64,000 bases of DNA, taken from positions 248,001-312,000 of the forward strand of contig NZ_CP021642.1 of the NCBI RefSeq assembly GCF_003048375.1, in the 5' to 3' direction. Of the stretch, positions 1-7,801 are shown piece by piece. The stretch comes from Campylobacter concisus (GTDB lineage: Bacteria; Campylobacterota; Campylobacteria; Campylobacterales; Campylobacteraceae). Every line of letters begins with the position of its first letter. The first letter of the stretch is position 1. Below the pieces are notes generated by a model, which saw only the letters and a program-made list of their open reading frames with translations, made no database searches and was not told the DNA's origin. A program made the translations under genes and the position numbers.

Positions 1-1
1 A

Positions 2-1753
2 ATAGGCGCTGCAAGCTGTAATCCAGCCATCGGCGGCCTTGCAAAGGGACATCTTGTAAAAGAGATAGACGCACTTGGCGGTCAAATGGGGCTCACGACT
101 GATGCTGTTGGTATCCAGTTTCGCGTGCTAAATGAGAGCAAAGGCTCAGCAGTACGTGGTAGCCGCGCTCAAATCGATATGGATAGATACCGCGTTTATA
201 TGAGAAATTTGCTTTTAAACACTCCAAATTTAGAAATTTCTCAAGAGATCGCCACTGAAATTTTAAGTGAAAATGGCGAAGTAACTGGCGTTAAAACCCA
301 CCTAAATAACACCTATAACGCAAAAAAAGTGATAATTACAACTGGCACATTTTTAAACGGGCTAATCCACGTTGGATTTAACAAACTTGAAGCTGGTCGT
401 GTGGGCGAGCTAAGCGCAAAGGATCTAAGCTCTAGCCTAAGAGAGCTTGGGCTAAATTTAGGCAGGCTAAAGACTGGAACATGCCCAAGGATCGACGCAA
501 AAACTATAAATTTTGAAATTTTAGAAAAGCAAGATGGCGATGCAAAACCAGTTGCATTTAGCTTTAGAACTAAAAATTTCTCTCCAACGCAGCTACCATG
601 CTACATCGCCTATACAAACGAAACCACCCATGAGATAATACGCTCAAATTTTGACAAAGCACCGCTTTTTACAGGCCAGATCGAGGGCATAGGACCAAGA
701 TATTGTCCTAGTATCGAGGATAAGATAAACCGCTTTGGCGACCGCGACAGACACCACCTTTTCATCGAGCCTCAGACCCTTGAAGCGACAGAGTACTACA
801 TAAACGGCTTTTCAACGAGCCTACCTTATGAGGTGCAAGTGCAGATGCTACGCTCTGTAAAGGGCTTTGAAAATGCCAAAATAGTAAGGCATGGATACGC
901 CATCGAGTACGACTACGTCGAGCCAACGCAGCTAAAACATAGCCTAGAGACCAAAAAAGTAAAAGGGCTATACTTGGCTGGGCAGATAAATGGCACGACA
1001 GGATACGAGGAGGCAGGCGCTCAGGGGCTAATGGCTGGTATAAATGCAGCTCTTTCGCTGGATAACAAAGAGCCGCTCATCTTGCGCCGTGATGAGGCGT
1101 ATATCGGCGTTTTAATAGATGATCTTGTCACAAAAGGGACAAAAGAGCCATATAGGATGTTTACGAGTAGGGCGGAGTATCGCTTGCTTTTGCGTGAGGA
1201 AAATGCCATTTTAAGGCTTGGCAGATATGGCCATGAGCTTGGGCTGATTGATGATGAGACTTTTAATGAGATAGAAAATATAAGAAGAAATTTAAAAGAG
1301 GGGTTAGAGTTTTTAAACGAGACTCAGATCACGCCAAGCAAGGCAAATTTAGAGCTTTTAGCAAGTCTTGATGAAGAGCCGATCAGCCAAAACGTGAGCC
1401 TTCAAAAGATAGTCGCTAGAAAGAGCTTCACGGCTGAGAAACTAAGAAAGCTTGATGAGAGATTTGCCACACTTGATGATGCGAGTATGGATCAAATTTT
1501 AACCGAGTGCAAGTATCAGCACTACATCAGCGAACAAAAAAATCAGATAGAAAAAATGAAAGATATGATGGATGTGAAAATCCCCGAAAATTTCGACTTT
1601 AGAAGCATAAGCGGACTTAGCAATGAAGTGGTTGAAAAGCTTGAGAAATTTGCCCCGCCAACGCTCTTTGCGGCGAGTGAAATTTCAGGTATCACGCCAG
1701 CAGCGATCGATATCTTGCATATCTACATAAAGATGAGCGAGAAAAAGGCTTAA
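2..1753 (+). CDS. mnmG: tRNA uridine-5-carboxymethylaminomethyl modification enzyme MnmG, 5' end cut by window
   Basis: FAD-dependent partner of MnmE that installs the cmnm5 group on wobble U34 of several tRNAs in the cytoplasm. The frame is open to the first base of the window and begins inside the conserved [21 protein letters not shown] block, so roughly 40 N-terminal residues with the FAD GxGxxG loop lie upstream; the first ATG at 86 is internal. Visible motifs include [22 protein letters not shown] (containing the functionally important Cys of the family) and the C-terminal helical domain ending [15 protein letters not shown]. 583 residues are visible, against about 620 to 630 for the family. 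The stop codon lies inside a terminator palindrome. Confidence 0.97.
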   Translation: MGAASCNPAIGGLAKGHLVKEIDALGGQMGLTTDAVGIQFRVLNESKGSAVRGSRAQIDMDRYRVYMRNLLLNTPNLEISQEIATEILSENGEVTGVKTHLNNTYNAKKVIITTGTFLNGLIHVGFNKLEAGRVGELSAKDLSSSLRELGLNLGRLKTGTCPRIDAKTINFEILEKQDGDAKPVAFSFRTKNFSPTQLPCYIAYTNETTHEIIRSNFDKAPLFTGQIEGIGPRYCPSIEDKINRFGDRDRHHLFIEPQTLEATEYYINGFSTSLPYEVQVQMLRSVKGFENAKIVRHGYAIEYDYVEPTQLKHSLETKKVKGLYLAGQINGTTGYEEAGAQGLMAGINAALSLDNKEPLILRRDEAYIGVLIDDLVTKGTKEPYRMFTSRAEYRLLLREENAILRLGRYGHELGLIDDETFNEIENIRRNLKEGLEFLNETQITPSKANLELLASLDEEPISQNVSLQKIVARKSFTAEKLRKLDERFATLDDASMDQILTECKYQHYISEQKNQIEKMKDMMDVKIPENFDFRSISGLSNEVVEKLEKFAPPTLFAASEISGITPAAIDILHIYIKMSEKKA

Positions 1754-1766
1754 ATTTAAGCCTTTT
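1743..1766 (+). terminator. palindromic terminator overlapping the mnmG stop
   Basis: A perfect 24-bp palindrome (AAAAGGCTTAAA followed by its complement) includes the mnmG TAA codon and ends in four T. It can act in either direction, but the T tract is short. Confidence 0.6.
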
Positions 1767-1869
1767 ATGGTTTTAAAGTTTAACTAGCATTTAAAATTGA
1801 AAACAAAGCTTCTCATTTTTAATAGTTGCTATTTATAATTTTTTAAGTTTAATAAATTTTATTATTAAA

Positions 1870-1908
1870 ATTTTCTATTTTACAAATGCTAAAATAGAAA
1901 ATTTTTTT
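1870..1908 (+). terminator. 13-bp hairpin with U-tract in the mnmG-petA gap
   Basis: Arms at 1870-1882 and 1890-1902 are perfectly complementary over 13 bp, separated by a 7-nt loop and followed by a run of T to 1908. It looks like an intrinsic terminator on the + strand, although mnmG already ends in a palindrome 100 bp upstream. The rest of the gap (1767-2079) is very AT-rich; I see no ORF in it. Confidence 0.5.
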
Positions 1909-2079
1909 ATCTTAACGTTTAGACATTAGATCAAATTTCTCTTTTATAAAAAGCTTAAAGTCATGATATACAGGCATTTTTAGATAAATTTATTTCAAAT
2001 TTTAGTATAAAAAAAGCTTAAATTCACTTTATTTTTACAAACTATATTGTGAGATTATAGTTTTTTAATTTTTTGAGAG

Positions 2080-2085
2080 TATAAT
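2080..2085 (+). promoter_or_regulatory. candidate -10 element for petABC
   Basis: TATAAT lies 31 bp before the petA ATG, preceded by T-rich periodic sequence as is usual for Campylobacter sigma70 promoters, which lack a conserved -35. A GAAAGGA ribosome-binding site follows. Confidence 0.55.
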
Positions 2086-2116
2086 CGTTTAAATTTTATT
2101 TATAGAAAGGAAATTA

Positions 2117-2620
2117 ATGTCAGTAAAGCAAGAAAGACGAAGCTTTATCGGCCTTGCATTTGGTGCCGTGGCAGCTGTTGGTGGCGCGATGTCACTAGTT
2201 GCCATGAAAAAGACCTGGGATCCGCTCCCTAGCGTAAAAGCTGCTGGTTTTACAACTGTTGATCTAAGCCCGATCAAAGATGGCGAGATGAGACAGGTTG
2301 AGTGGCGTAAAAAGCCTATTTTCATCCTCAAAAAAAGCCCAGATATGGCTAAAAACGACAAGAGAGATGTAGTCGTTGGAGATGCGAGATATATCGTAGT
2401 TATCGGACTTTGCACACACCTAGGATGTATCCCTGAGTACAAGTCTAGCAAGCAAATGTTTGTCTGTGCCTGTCATGGCGGCGAATTTAACGTTGATGGC
2501 GTGCAAACATACGGACCTCCACCAAGACCGCTTGACATCCCACCGTTTAAGATCGATGGTACCAAGCTAGTTCTAGGCGAAACAAGCCCAGAATACGAAA
2601 AATTAGTAGCTAAAGCTTAG
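2117..2620 (+). CDS. petA: ubiquinol-cytochrome c reductase Rieske iron-sulfur subunit
   Basis: Rieske [2Fe-2S] subunit of the cytochrome bc1 complex, carrying electrons from menaquinol to cytochrome c1 at the periplasmic face. The N-terminus has a twin-arginine motif (RRSFIG, residues 7-12) and a hydrophobic segment to about residue 30, typical of Tat-inserted Rieske anchors. The cluster motifs are CTHLGC at 99-104 and CACHGG from 117, giving ligands C99, H101, C117, H120 and a disulfide C104-C119. Length 167 aa is normal. The start is backed by GAAAGGA seven bases upstream. It is first of a tight three-gene operon with petB 10 bp downstream. Confidence 0.96.
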   Translation: MSVKQERRSFIGLAFGAVAAVGGAMSLVAMKKTWDPLPSVKAAGFTTVDLSPIKDGEMRQVEWRKKPIFILKKSPDMAKNDKRDVVVGDARYIVVIGLCTHLGCIPEYKSSKQMFVCACHGGEFNVDGVQTYGPPPRPLDIPPFKIDGTKLVLGETSPEYEKLVAKA

Positions 2621-2630
2621 GAGGTTAGCG

Positions 2631-3875
2631 ATGTCTTTATCTCATAAATCAACTGGCGTTATTGACTGGCTTGACCAACGCCTAGCTTTTACAAAGCTTA
2701 TGAAGGTTCTAGTTAGCGAATACTGGATCCCAAAAAATATAAATTTCCTTTGGGCGATGGGCGTTATCCTAACGACGCTTTTTTTGCTTTTGATCATCAC
2801 TGGCTATTTGCTTATGATGTATTACAAGCCAGATGTAAATTTGGCCTTTGACAGCGTAAATTACACTATCATGCAAGAGGTCGAGTATGGCTGGCTTTGG
2901 CGTCATATCCACGCAGTTTCAGCTTCTACGATATTTCTTATCATGTATATCCACTTGCTTACTGGACTTTACTACGGCTCATACAAAAGAGGCAGAGAGG
3001 TTATTTGGGTAAGCGGCATGGTGCTATTTATCTGCTTTTCAGCAGAGGCATTTAGTGGCTATATGCTCCCATGGGGTCAGATGAGCTACTGGGCGGCGAC
3101 TGTTATCACTCAGCTTTTTGGTGGTGTGCCAGTTATCGGCGATGCTTTGGTTGAGTGGATCAGGGGTGACTACGCAGTTGGCGACTCAACACTTACTAGA
3201 TTTTTCATGCTTCACGTCTGCTTGCTACCACTTGTAACTATCGTTGTTTTGGTTATCCACTTCTACTCATTAAGAGTTCCTCACGTAAATAACCTAACAA
3301 GCGAAGATATCGACTTTGAAGTAGAGGCGCAAGAGTATCTACACGGTGACAGAGCAAAAGCTAAAGTTATACCATTTTGGCCAGGATTTTTGGCAAAAGA
3401 CTTCATGTATGTATCATTTTTCATGATCTTTGTCATCTATCTTGTTTGCTATCACTTCAACTTTGCGATGGATCCTATCAATTTTGAGCCAGCAAATCCG
3501 CTAAAAACTCCACCACACATCTACCCAGAGTGGTACTTCTTGTGGCAATATGAAATTTTACGTGGCTTCTTCTTTGATATAGCTGGAATTTCAGCTTATA
3601 ACATCGGACTTATCGCATTTGCCTTTGCAGGCGTTGCGTTTATGCTTATACCGCTTTTTGATAGAAGCGATCTTGTAGCTCCAGCTCACAAAAGACCACT
3701 ATTTTTCGTATGGTTTTGGGTGCTAGTTGCAGACCTTATCGTATTATCTATATATGGCAAGCTCCCAACAGGCGGCATCAACGACTGGATAGGATTTTAC
3801 GCGTCACTATTATTTTTAGTGCTATTTATAATCGCACTTCCAGTTATTACAATACTTGAAAGAAAAAGGGGCTAA
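2631..3875 (+). CDS. petB: cytochrome b subunit of the bc1 complex
   Basis: Membrane subunit that binds the two b hemes and the quinol oxidation and reduction sites. The 414-residue chain is a full-length, unsplit cytochrome b with about eight to nine hydrophobic helices. Paired histidines (WRHIHAVSAS, and HVCLLPLVTIVVLVIHFY further on) give the heme ligands, and PEWYFL matches the Qo-site PEWY signature. An AGGAGG site at about 2619-2624 sits just before the ATG. It lies between petA and petC (2-bp gap). Confidence 0.97.
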   Translation: MSLSHKSTGVIDWLDQRLAFTKLMKVLVSEYWIPKNINFLWAMGVILTTLFLLLIITGYLLMMYYKPDVNLAFDSVNYTIMQEVEYGWLWRHIHAVSASTIFLIMYIHLLTGLYYGSYKRGREVIWVSGMVLFICFSAEAFSGYMLPWGQMSYWAATVITQLFGGVPVIGDALVEWIRGDYAVGDSTLTRFFMLHVCLLPLVTIVVLVIHFYSLRVPHVNNLTSEDIDFEVEAQEYLHGDRAKAKVIPFWPGFLAKDFMYVSFFMIFVIYLVCYHFNFAMDPINFEPANPLKTPPHIYPEWYFLWQYEILRGFFFDIAGISAYNIGLIAFAFAGVAFMLIPLFDRSDLVAPAHKRPLFFVWFWVLVADLIVLSIYGKLPTGGINDWIGFYASLLFLVLFIIALPVITILERKRG

Positions 3876-3877
3876 TC

Positions 3878-4918
3878 ATGAAAGAGCTTAAAATTTTTGC
3901 CATCGTTGTTATCCTTTCAGGTATTTTATACTGGGGCATCGAGCCTTACGCTCACACAAAGCTTCATCCGCACACTGCAAATGCTGAGTACAACTTCTCA
4001 AAAGAAGATACTGACTACGCAAAGCACTTTTTAGAGCAGAAAAAAGAGGCGCTTGAGGTTGCTAAAGCTAGTGGTAACAAAGCTAGTATAGAAGCGGCTA
4101 CAAAAGATGTCGAGACAGCACAAAAAATTCTTGATGACTATACAGCTTTTTGGGCTGATATAAACTCGATCGACCTTGCAAATGGTGATGCTACAAAAGG
4201 CGCTGAGACATTTGGCGCAGCTGGATGTACAGGATGTCACGGCATAGAAGCAGCCGGCATGCCAGCTAGTATGGACGCTGAGACAGCTAGCCAAAGCTTT
4301 GGTGTAGTACCACCAGATATTAGCACAGCTGGTAAAATTTATGACGAGAGATTTTTAGCTGCACTTATCAAAAATCCAACTATGGCCGTAAAACTATCTC
4401 ATAAATTTAACGACGAGAAGCCATATCCTATGACTGCATTTATGGGCGCTGGCGGTGATATCAATGCTGAGATCGCTGACATAGTTGCTTACCTTAAAAA
4501 AGTATCAGCTGACGCAGATGCAAAGAGCAAAATCACTGAGGAAAAGGTCTTTGCTGACGCATGTCAAAGATGCCACGATATGAAGTATGCTAAAAAATAT
4601 ACTCTTGGCAATAAAGTAAGCCTCGCAGCTTATATGGGCTCAAACCCACCTGATCTATCTATGATGATCCGCTCAAAAGGTGCAGACTACTTGCATAAAT
4701 TTATAAACGATACTCAAAAGATGCTTCCGGGCACTGCGATGCCTAGAGTTGGCTTAAACAAAGCCGCTGAAGACGACATAGTATCTTACATCCAAAAAGT
4801 AGGTGACAGCAAAAAGGCTGAGCGTGAGAGCACTGGTATTTACGTGATGATCTACTTCTTTATCTTAGGAATCTTTGCTTGGCTTTGGAAACGCAAAGTT
4901 TGGAGCGAACTCCACTAA
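3878..4918 (+). CDS. petC: diheme cytochrome c1 subunit of the bc1 complex
   Basis: Periplasmic cytochrome c subunit that passes electrons from the Rieske protein to soluble c-type cytochromes. It has an N-terminal hydrophobic anchor (about 5-22), two CXXCH heme sites (CTGCH at 117-121, CQRCH at 229-233) and a C-terminal membrane helix near 325-340. Two hemes in this subunit is the Campylobacterota-type arrangement, unlike the monoheme cytochrome c1 of mitochondria. It ends the operon, and a strong hairpin follows the stop directly. Confidence 0.95.
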   Translation: MKELKIFAIVVILSGILYWGIEPYAHTKLHPHTANAEYNFSKEDTDYAKHFLEQKKEALEVAKASGNKASIEAATKDVETAQKILDDYTAFWADINSIDLANGDATKGAETFGAAGCTGCHGIEAAGMPASMDAETASQSFGVVPPDISTAGKIYDERFLAALIKNPTMAVKLSHKFNDEKPYPMTAFMGAGGDINAEIADIVAYLKKVSADADAKSKITEEKVFADACQRCHDMKYAKKYTLGNKVSLAAYMGSNPPDLSMMIRSKGADYLHKFINDTQKMLPGTAMPRVGLNKAAEDDIVSYIQKVGDSKKAERESTGIYVMIYFFILGIFAWLWKRKVWSELH

Positions 4919-4947
4919 AATTTAAGAGCCTTTTTGGCTCTTAAATT
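4919..4947 (+). terminator. terminator after petC
   Basis: Perfect 12-bp arms (4919-4930 and 4936-4947) with a five-T loop start right after the petC stop. The 3' T run is weak, so it may work mainly as an RNA 3' end or bidirectionally. Confidence 0.65.
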
Positions 4948-5395
4948 CTCTCAAGTAAATTTACATATATAAATAGGTATATCTTTAAATTTATTCTTTT
5001 ACAAATTTAATCAAACTATCTTTGCAAATTTTAAAATTCCACTCACTCGCAAGAGTTGACTACTAAAATTTGGCTTCGCTTACAGCTTAGCTCAAATTTT
5101 AGAGCCGAAATTGCTCGTTCATGAAATTTTAAAATTTGTTTTTATTGATTGACTAGCTTAAATTTAGAGGTTAAAAGCATTTGAAAAATTTGCTGGAATT
5201 TTGCGCATGTGATATGTCGATGTGCTATCTCGCCCAGTGTGCAACAGGTATTTGGCAAAAGATGTGACAATCGCAAGGATATTAACAGCCACTAAGCGAG
5301 TAAATTTACATTTTTTGGCAAATTTACTCAGCAAAAAACCACATAAATTTACGCAAAACAGCCAATTTAGCTCGCCGTAAAGCCACACTAAATGG
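4948..5395. other. gene-free interval with hairpins
   Basis: No convincing gene lies here. Two further inverted repeats are visible: CTAAAATTTG at 5063-5072 with its complement at 5093-5102, and GAGTAAATTT near 5298 with its complement about 12 bp on. A 74-codon minus-strand frame (5164-5388) has no recognisable domain and atypical composition. The interval may hold decayed sequence, but I cannot assign it. Confidence 0.4.
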
Positions 5396-5683
5396 CTAAA
5401 TTTCCTTGGCGATCTTGCTCATTTTGTTTATCAGCTCTTCACGCTCGCTTGATTTTAGGTTGCCGTATTGAAGCTTTGTCATCATCTGCATGAAGTCAAA
5501 CTGCTTAAACATCTGCGCATCGCTCTTTAGCTCTTTTTCAAGCTTTTCGTAGATCTTCTCCGTCTCTTTGTTGGCTTTTTCTAAATTTTGCAAAAAGCTT
5601 CCAGTAGCGCTTGCATCAAGGTCGTTTTTTGCTGCCTTGTCGATGGCATTTTTTAAATTTGATAAATTTTCAGAAATTTTCAT
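5396..5683 (-). CDS. small hypothetical helical protein
   Basis: I do not recognise a named family. The product of about 95 aa is charged, rich in Lys, Glu, Asn and Leu, and predicted helical or coiled-coil throughout, without a signal peptide or membrane segment. I chose ATG at 5683 because AAAAGGA sits seven bases before it; a GTG two codons upstream would crowd that site. The gene shares orientation with the downstream-neighbour hydrolase (5728-6813) and lies 44 bp after its stop, so it may be co-transcribed. Confidence 0.7.
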   Translation of the reverse strand: MKISENLSNLKNAIDKAAKNDLDASATGSFLQNLEKANKETEKIYEKLEKELKSDAQMFKQFDFMQMMTKLQYGNLKSSEREELINKMSKIAKEI

Positions 5684-5727
5684 CTGCACTTCCTTTTGGA
5701 TTTTAAAATTTAGAGCAAATTTTATTC

Positions 5728-6813
5728 CTAAATTTCATCCCACCACTTTTTTCTAGGTGGATTTTGCACGCTGAAAACCTCTCCAATCATCGGCGTTGCG
5801 TAGTTTAGCTCAAGTTTTGTCGCCGCCTTTTCAAAACGCTTGATCGGCTCATTCCAGGCGTGATAAGAAAGATCAAACTTGCCCCAGTGTACCGGCACGC
5901 CAAGCCTTGCACCAATATCTTTTAGCGCTTGCGCCGACTCCTCTGGCTTCATATGCACGTAGGGCCAGCCATCGCTGTAAGCGCCATTTTCTATAAAAAC
6001 TAGATCAAAGCCGCCAAATTTCTCATTTATCATCTTAAAATGCTTGCCATATCCGCCGTCTCCGCTAAAATAAAAGCTAAAGCCGTCCTCTTTAACCGCC
6101 CAGCCACCCCAAAGCGTGGTATTTCTTTTAAATGTGCGCCCGCTAAAGTGCCTTGAGGGGCAAAAAGTGAAGTTTAAATTTTCTATTTTTAGATCATTAA
6201 ACCAGTCAAACTCGTAAATTTTGCCTTCATCCACGCCCCATTTTACAAGGTGAGCCTTGACGCCAAGTGGCACTAGAAATTTAGCTATCCTATCCTTTAG
6301 CTCAAGGATTGTTTTATAGTCAAGATGGTCGTAGTGGTCGTGCGAGATGAGGGCGATGTCGATCACCTCTGGGTAGTCGCCAGCGGTGATGGCGTGCTCG
6401 TAGGCAAAGGGCTTGCCGCCAAGTGGGAGAGGGAATGCTCGGTGTAAAACTGGGTCTGTGATGATGATCTTATCATCAAGCTTGCAGATGAGGCTAACGT
6501 GCCCAAGCCAGATAAACTCGCCATTTTTGAGGGCGTTTGCGTCAAATTTTAAATTTGGCAAAGGGCGCTTTGGTAGCTTGTCTTTTGGTGGAAAGAGTGC
6601 TTGAGGGACGTAATTTAGCATAGACGCTTGCGGATTTTTCTTTACCATATCAATCGTCGGCTCTAAATTTATAAAAACTTTGCCATTAAAATTTGGCGAA
6701 GCCTCTATCAGCTTTTGGCTCTTGGCGTCTGGTGTGCCACCAAAAACAGGGGCAAATTTCATAAAAGCAAAAACTGAAGCGATAAACAAAACTATGACTA
6801 TAAAAATTTCCAT
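5728..6813 (-). CDS. metallo-beta-lactamase fold hydrolase, NAPE-PLD/UlaG-like
   Basis: Zinc hydrolase of the beta-lactamase superfamily (Lactamase_B_2 type). The N-terminus has one hydrophobic segment (about residues 3-20), which suggests membrane anchoring with the catalytic domain outside the cytoplasm. The metal motif SHDHYDH lies near residues 158-164, followed by conserved FSGDGGYG and VPVHWGKF blocks typical of the N-acylphosphatidylethanolamine phospholipase D-like group. The substrate cannot be told from sequence. I chose the ATG at 6813 (after AAGGT) over the preceding in-frame TTG. It is the first gene of a probable two-gene minus-strand unit. Confidence 0.85.
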   Translation of the reverse strand: MEIFIVIVLFIASVFAFMKFAPVFGGTPDAKSQKLIEASPNFNGKVFINLEPTIDMVKKNPQASMLNYVPQALFPPKDKLPKRPLPNLKFDANALKNGEFIWLGHVSLICKLDDKIIITDPVLHRAFPLPLGGKPFAYEHAITAGDYPEVIDIALISHDHYDHLDYKTILELKDRIAKFLVPLGVKAHLVKWGVDEGKIYEFDWFNDLKIENLNFTFCPSRHFSGRTFKRNTTLWGGWAVKEDGFSFYFSGDGGYGKHFKMINEKFGGFDLVFIENGAYSDGWPYVHMKPEESAQALKDIGARLGVPVHWGKFDLSYHAWNEPIKRFEKAATKLELNYATPMIGEVFSVQNPPRKKWWDEI

Positions 6814-6923
6814 CAATGACCTTTTTAAATTTAAAAGTTGGATTATATTTTAGATTTTTAAATTTCAGTTTCATTTAATTAACCCAAGCTTAAAAAACTA
6901 ATTTTTAAATTTAAACTTAATTA

Positions 6924-6987
6924 AGATAATTTTACTCTTTTTACTAATTATCTGTTATGAAATATTAATCTTTTTTGATTAATCACA
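6924..6987. promoter_or_regulatory. dyads upstream of the hyf operon
   Basis: Within the 320-bp gap 6814-7135 are AGATAATT (6924-6931) with its inverted partner (6946-6953), ATTAATC/GATTAAT (6965-6971 and 6978-6984), and the palindrome TGATTAATCA (6978-6987). They could be operators, for example for a redox or metal regulator; no regulator can be named from sequence. Confidence 0.35.
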
Positions 6988-7061
6988 CGATAATAACGCC
7001 GTTTAATAGCATATCTTAAACTAATATAAAATAAAAATTTAATTTCAAAAATACAAAATTT

Positions 7062-7075
7062 GTCAGATAGCTGAC
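7062..7075. promoter_or_regulatory. operator-like inverted repeat before the hyf leader
   Basis: GTCAG-ATAG-CTGAC is a perfect 5-bp dyad with a 4-bp centre. It lies about 20 bp before a possible -10 sequence (TATAGA at 7096-7101). Its role is inferred from position only. Confidence 0.35.
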
Positions 7076-7135
7076 GGAATTTAATCGCCAGAAGTTATAG
7101 AATTGTTTCAAAAATTTCAGGAAGGAGCGTTTGAG

Positions 7136-7234
7136 ATGTTAAATAAAAATTTAACTATCTCTATTCATGTGATTAACAATCACTCTATTAGTGAGCAGGG
7201 CGGTCTTGCCTTGTTTTTTAGGAGGAATTTATGA
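7136..7234 (+). CDS. 32-aa candidate leader peptide of the hyf operon
   Basis: A short ORF of 32 codons begins with ATG after an excellent AGGAAGGAG site (7119-7127) and ends in TGA overlapping the ATG of the first hydrogenase gene (ATGA at 7231-7234). The product is short, with a basic C-terminus (FFRRN) and no known motif. It runs through hairpins and a U-tract that resemble an attenuator, so translation of this ORF could control read-through into the operon or simply couple translation to hyfA. Evidence is the strong ribosome site and exact stop-start overlap; function is inference. Confidence 0.5.
   Translation: MLNKNLTISIHVINNHSISEQGGLALFFRRNL
7169..7219 (+). promoter_or_regulatory. attenuator-like leader structure before hyfA
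   Basis: Three adjacent hairpins can form: GTGATT-aac-AATCAC (7169-7183); TCACT-ctatt-AGTGA (7180-7194), which excludes the first because both use TCAC at 7180-7183; and CAGGGC-ggtctt-GCCTTG (7196-7213, one G-U pair) followed by six T (7214-7219). The last is a terminator-like element placed immediately before the AGGAGG site of hyfA. Confidence 0.45.
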
Positions 7235-7800
7235 AAAAACATAAATTTGTGATTGCCGATTCTAAACGCTGCATAGGATGTGCGACCTGTATGGCTGCAT
7301 GTTTTAAAAGTGCTTATGAACGCGGCAAACTATCACGTGCAAGGCTAAGCGTCTTAAGAGAAGCTAGCGGTGTTATGCCGACTCAGTGCAGACAATGCGA
7401 CGATGGCCCTTGCGCAAATGTATGCCCAACTGGAGCGTTGCGATTTAACGATAATTGCATCGAACTTCACGAGGAAATTTGTATAGGTTGCAAGATGTGC
7501 ACGATCGCTTGCCCTTATGGTGCGATAAGCTCAAGTGCAGAGCTTATGCCTTCAGTAAATTACGCTGTCGAGCCAAAATACTATCTTGAAGTAGAGTCAC
7601 AATCAGGCGCAAAAAACATCGCAGTAAAATGTGATATGTGCTTTGGCCGTGAAAATGGACCAGCTTGCGTTGATGTATGCCCAACAAGCGCTCTTATAAT
7701 GGTTGATCCAGAAGAGGGCAAACATAAGCTTGGCAAGAGGATAGACTACGATGCAGCGAATAAATTTGCTACTAAAATTTTAAACGGACAAGGAGCATAA
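7231..7800 (+). CDS. hyfA: hydrogenase-4 electron-transfer polyferredoxin (HyfA/HycB-like)
   Basis: Iron-sulfur protein that carries electrons between a formate dehydrogenase or another donor and the Hyf hydrogenase on the cytoplasmic side. The 189 residues hold four cysteine groups for [4Fe-4S] clusters, including CIGCATCMAAC, CRQCDDGPCANVCP, CIGCKMCTIACP and CDMCFG with CVDVCP. The ATG follows AGGAGG with a 5-base gap. It is first of a tightly packed plus-strand operon running to about 16.7 kb, most later junctions being ATGA overlaps or gaps of a few bases. Confidence 0.9.
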   Translation: MKKHKFVIADSKRCIGCATCMAACFKSAYERGKLSRARLSVLREASGVMPTQCRQCDDGPCANVCPTGALRFNDNCIELHEEICIGCKMCTIACPYGAISSSAELMPSVNYAVEPKYYLEVESQSGAKNIAVKCDMCFGRENGPACVDVCPTSALIMVDPEEGKHKLGKRIDYDAANKFATKILNGQGA

Positions 7801-7801
7801 G

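Noticed and set aside
5164-5388. 74-codon minus-strand frame in the petC downstream gap
   Set aside because: No domain, no good ribosome site and unusual Cys/Leu-rich composition; the region is hairpin-rich and non-coding in appearance.
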